Shown: positions 7,921-8,117 of the stretch, in pieces
Position numbering within the stretch: the stretch's first letter is position 1
Layout of the letters: each line of letters opens with the position of its first letter
Origin: Fervidifonticultor sp964526945
Lineage (GTDB): Bacteria; Sysuimicrobiota; Sysuimicrobiia; Sysuimicrobiales; Humicultoraceae
DNA: 8,117 bases
Assembly (NCBI GenBank): GCA_964526945.1
Contig: CAZGNA010000125.1
Coordinates: 1 to 8,117 of the forward strand
Reading direction: 5' to 3'
Program-made: the position numbers and the translations under genes
Notes under the pieces: generated by a model
What the model was told of the DNA's origin: nothing
Database searches by the model: none
What the model saw: only the letters and a program-made list of their open reading frames with translations

Positions 7921-8117
7921 CCGGCTGCATCGGGCCACGGTGGCGCTCCCGGCGGGCACCGGCGGCGTCGCGGAGGCTACGGCCCCCCACGCGGGCGCGC
8001 GGTTTCCCATCCAACCGGCCGGTGATGGCCGCCCGGGTGCCACAGCCGCGCATGGCGGCGCAGCCGGTAGTGTCAAGAGTTTTGTGTACTTTCCCGGCAT
8101 AGGGGGCGCTCCTGCCA
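7921..8117. other. Region after aspS: no convincing gene, possible insertion-sequence end at the right
   Basis: No ORF here resembles a protein I recognise, and no strong terminator follows aspS. A weak 5-bp hairpin (8016-8020/8027-8031) has no T-run. From about 8066 the base composition changes abruptly: GGTAGTGTCAAGAGTTTTGT and the bases just after it are AT-richer than everything before. In my recollection this resembles terminal sequences of IS256-type elements (reverse complement reading ACACAAAACTCTTGACACTACC-like). The window ends before any transposase could be seen, so this stays tentative. Confidence 0.35.

Noticed and set aside
8016..8031. Hairpin CGGCC/GGCCG as aspS terminator
   Set aside because: Only 5 bp and no T-run follows; similar hairpins arise by chance at this GC content.
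7808..8053. 81-codon minus-strand ORF at the end of aspS and beyond
   Set aside because: No recognisable domain, Arg/Gly-rich, partly inside aspS, and no clear ribosome-binding site.

Overview
This is a very GC-rich bacterial chromosomal window with many GTG starts. It carries ordinary housekeeping genes and one well-formed regulatory RNA. The order (p)ppGpp synthetase/hydrolase, dtd, hisS, aspS, plus a T-box leader, points to a high-GC Gram-positive or related Terrabacterial lineage (Bacillota-like, or a deep branch near Armatimonadota or Chloroflexota). That placement is inference from synteny, base composition and the T-box. No species can be named.

Left block (1-3504, + strand): the C-terminal end of a RelA/SpoT-family protein, a class I/II PLP aminotransferase, a class V-fold PLP enzyme, and D-aminoacyl-tRNA deacylase (dtd). 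Gaps of about 40-80 bp suggest one transcript. Two PLP enzymes sit between rel and dtd, which are often close neighbours in Gram-positives. The block meets a minus-strand sugar-phosphate nucleotidyltransferase gene (3613-4320) head-on. The 108-bp gap between them holds inverted repeats and what looks like a decayed duplication of the dtd 3' end.

Middle (4321-4867): a 547-bp divergent region. On the left is a candidate promoter for the nucleotidyltransferase, placed so that the mRNA may be leaderless, with a 16-bp direct repeat upstream of it. On the right is an extended -10 promoter, then a complete T-box leader. Stem I has an AGUA/GAA S-turn, the specifier reads GAC (Asp), the T-box sequence is canonical, the antiterminator is canonical, and a 15-bp terminator hairpin is mutually exclusive with it.

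Right block (4868-7920, + strand): hisS and aspS, translationally coupled by a GTGA overlap. The T-box reads uncharged tRNA-Asp by two independent features: the GAC specifier, and a UGGC bulge complementary to a G73-CCA acceptor end. It therefore appears to set expression of both synthetases by aspartyl-tRNA supply, although hisS is the first gene.

The last ~200 bp (7921-8117) hold no convincing gene. They end in an abruptly AT-richer stretch that resembles the end of an insertion sequence. I found no new multigene system; the most informative element is the Asp-reading T-box.
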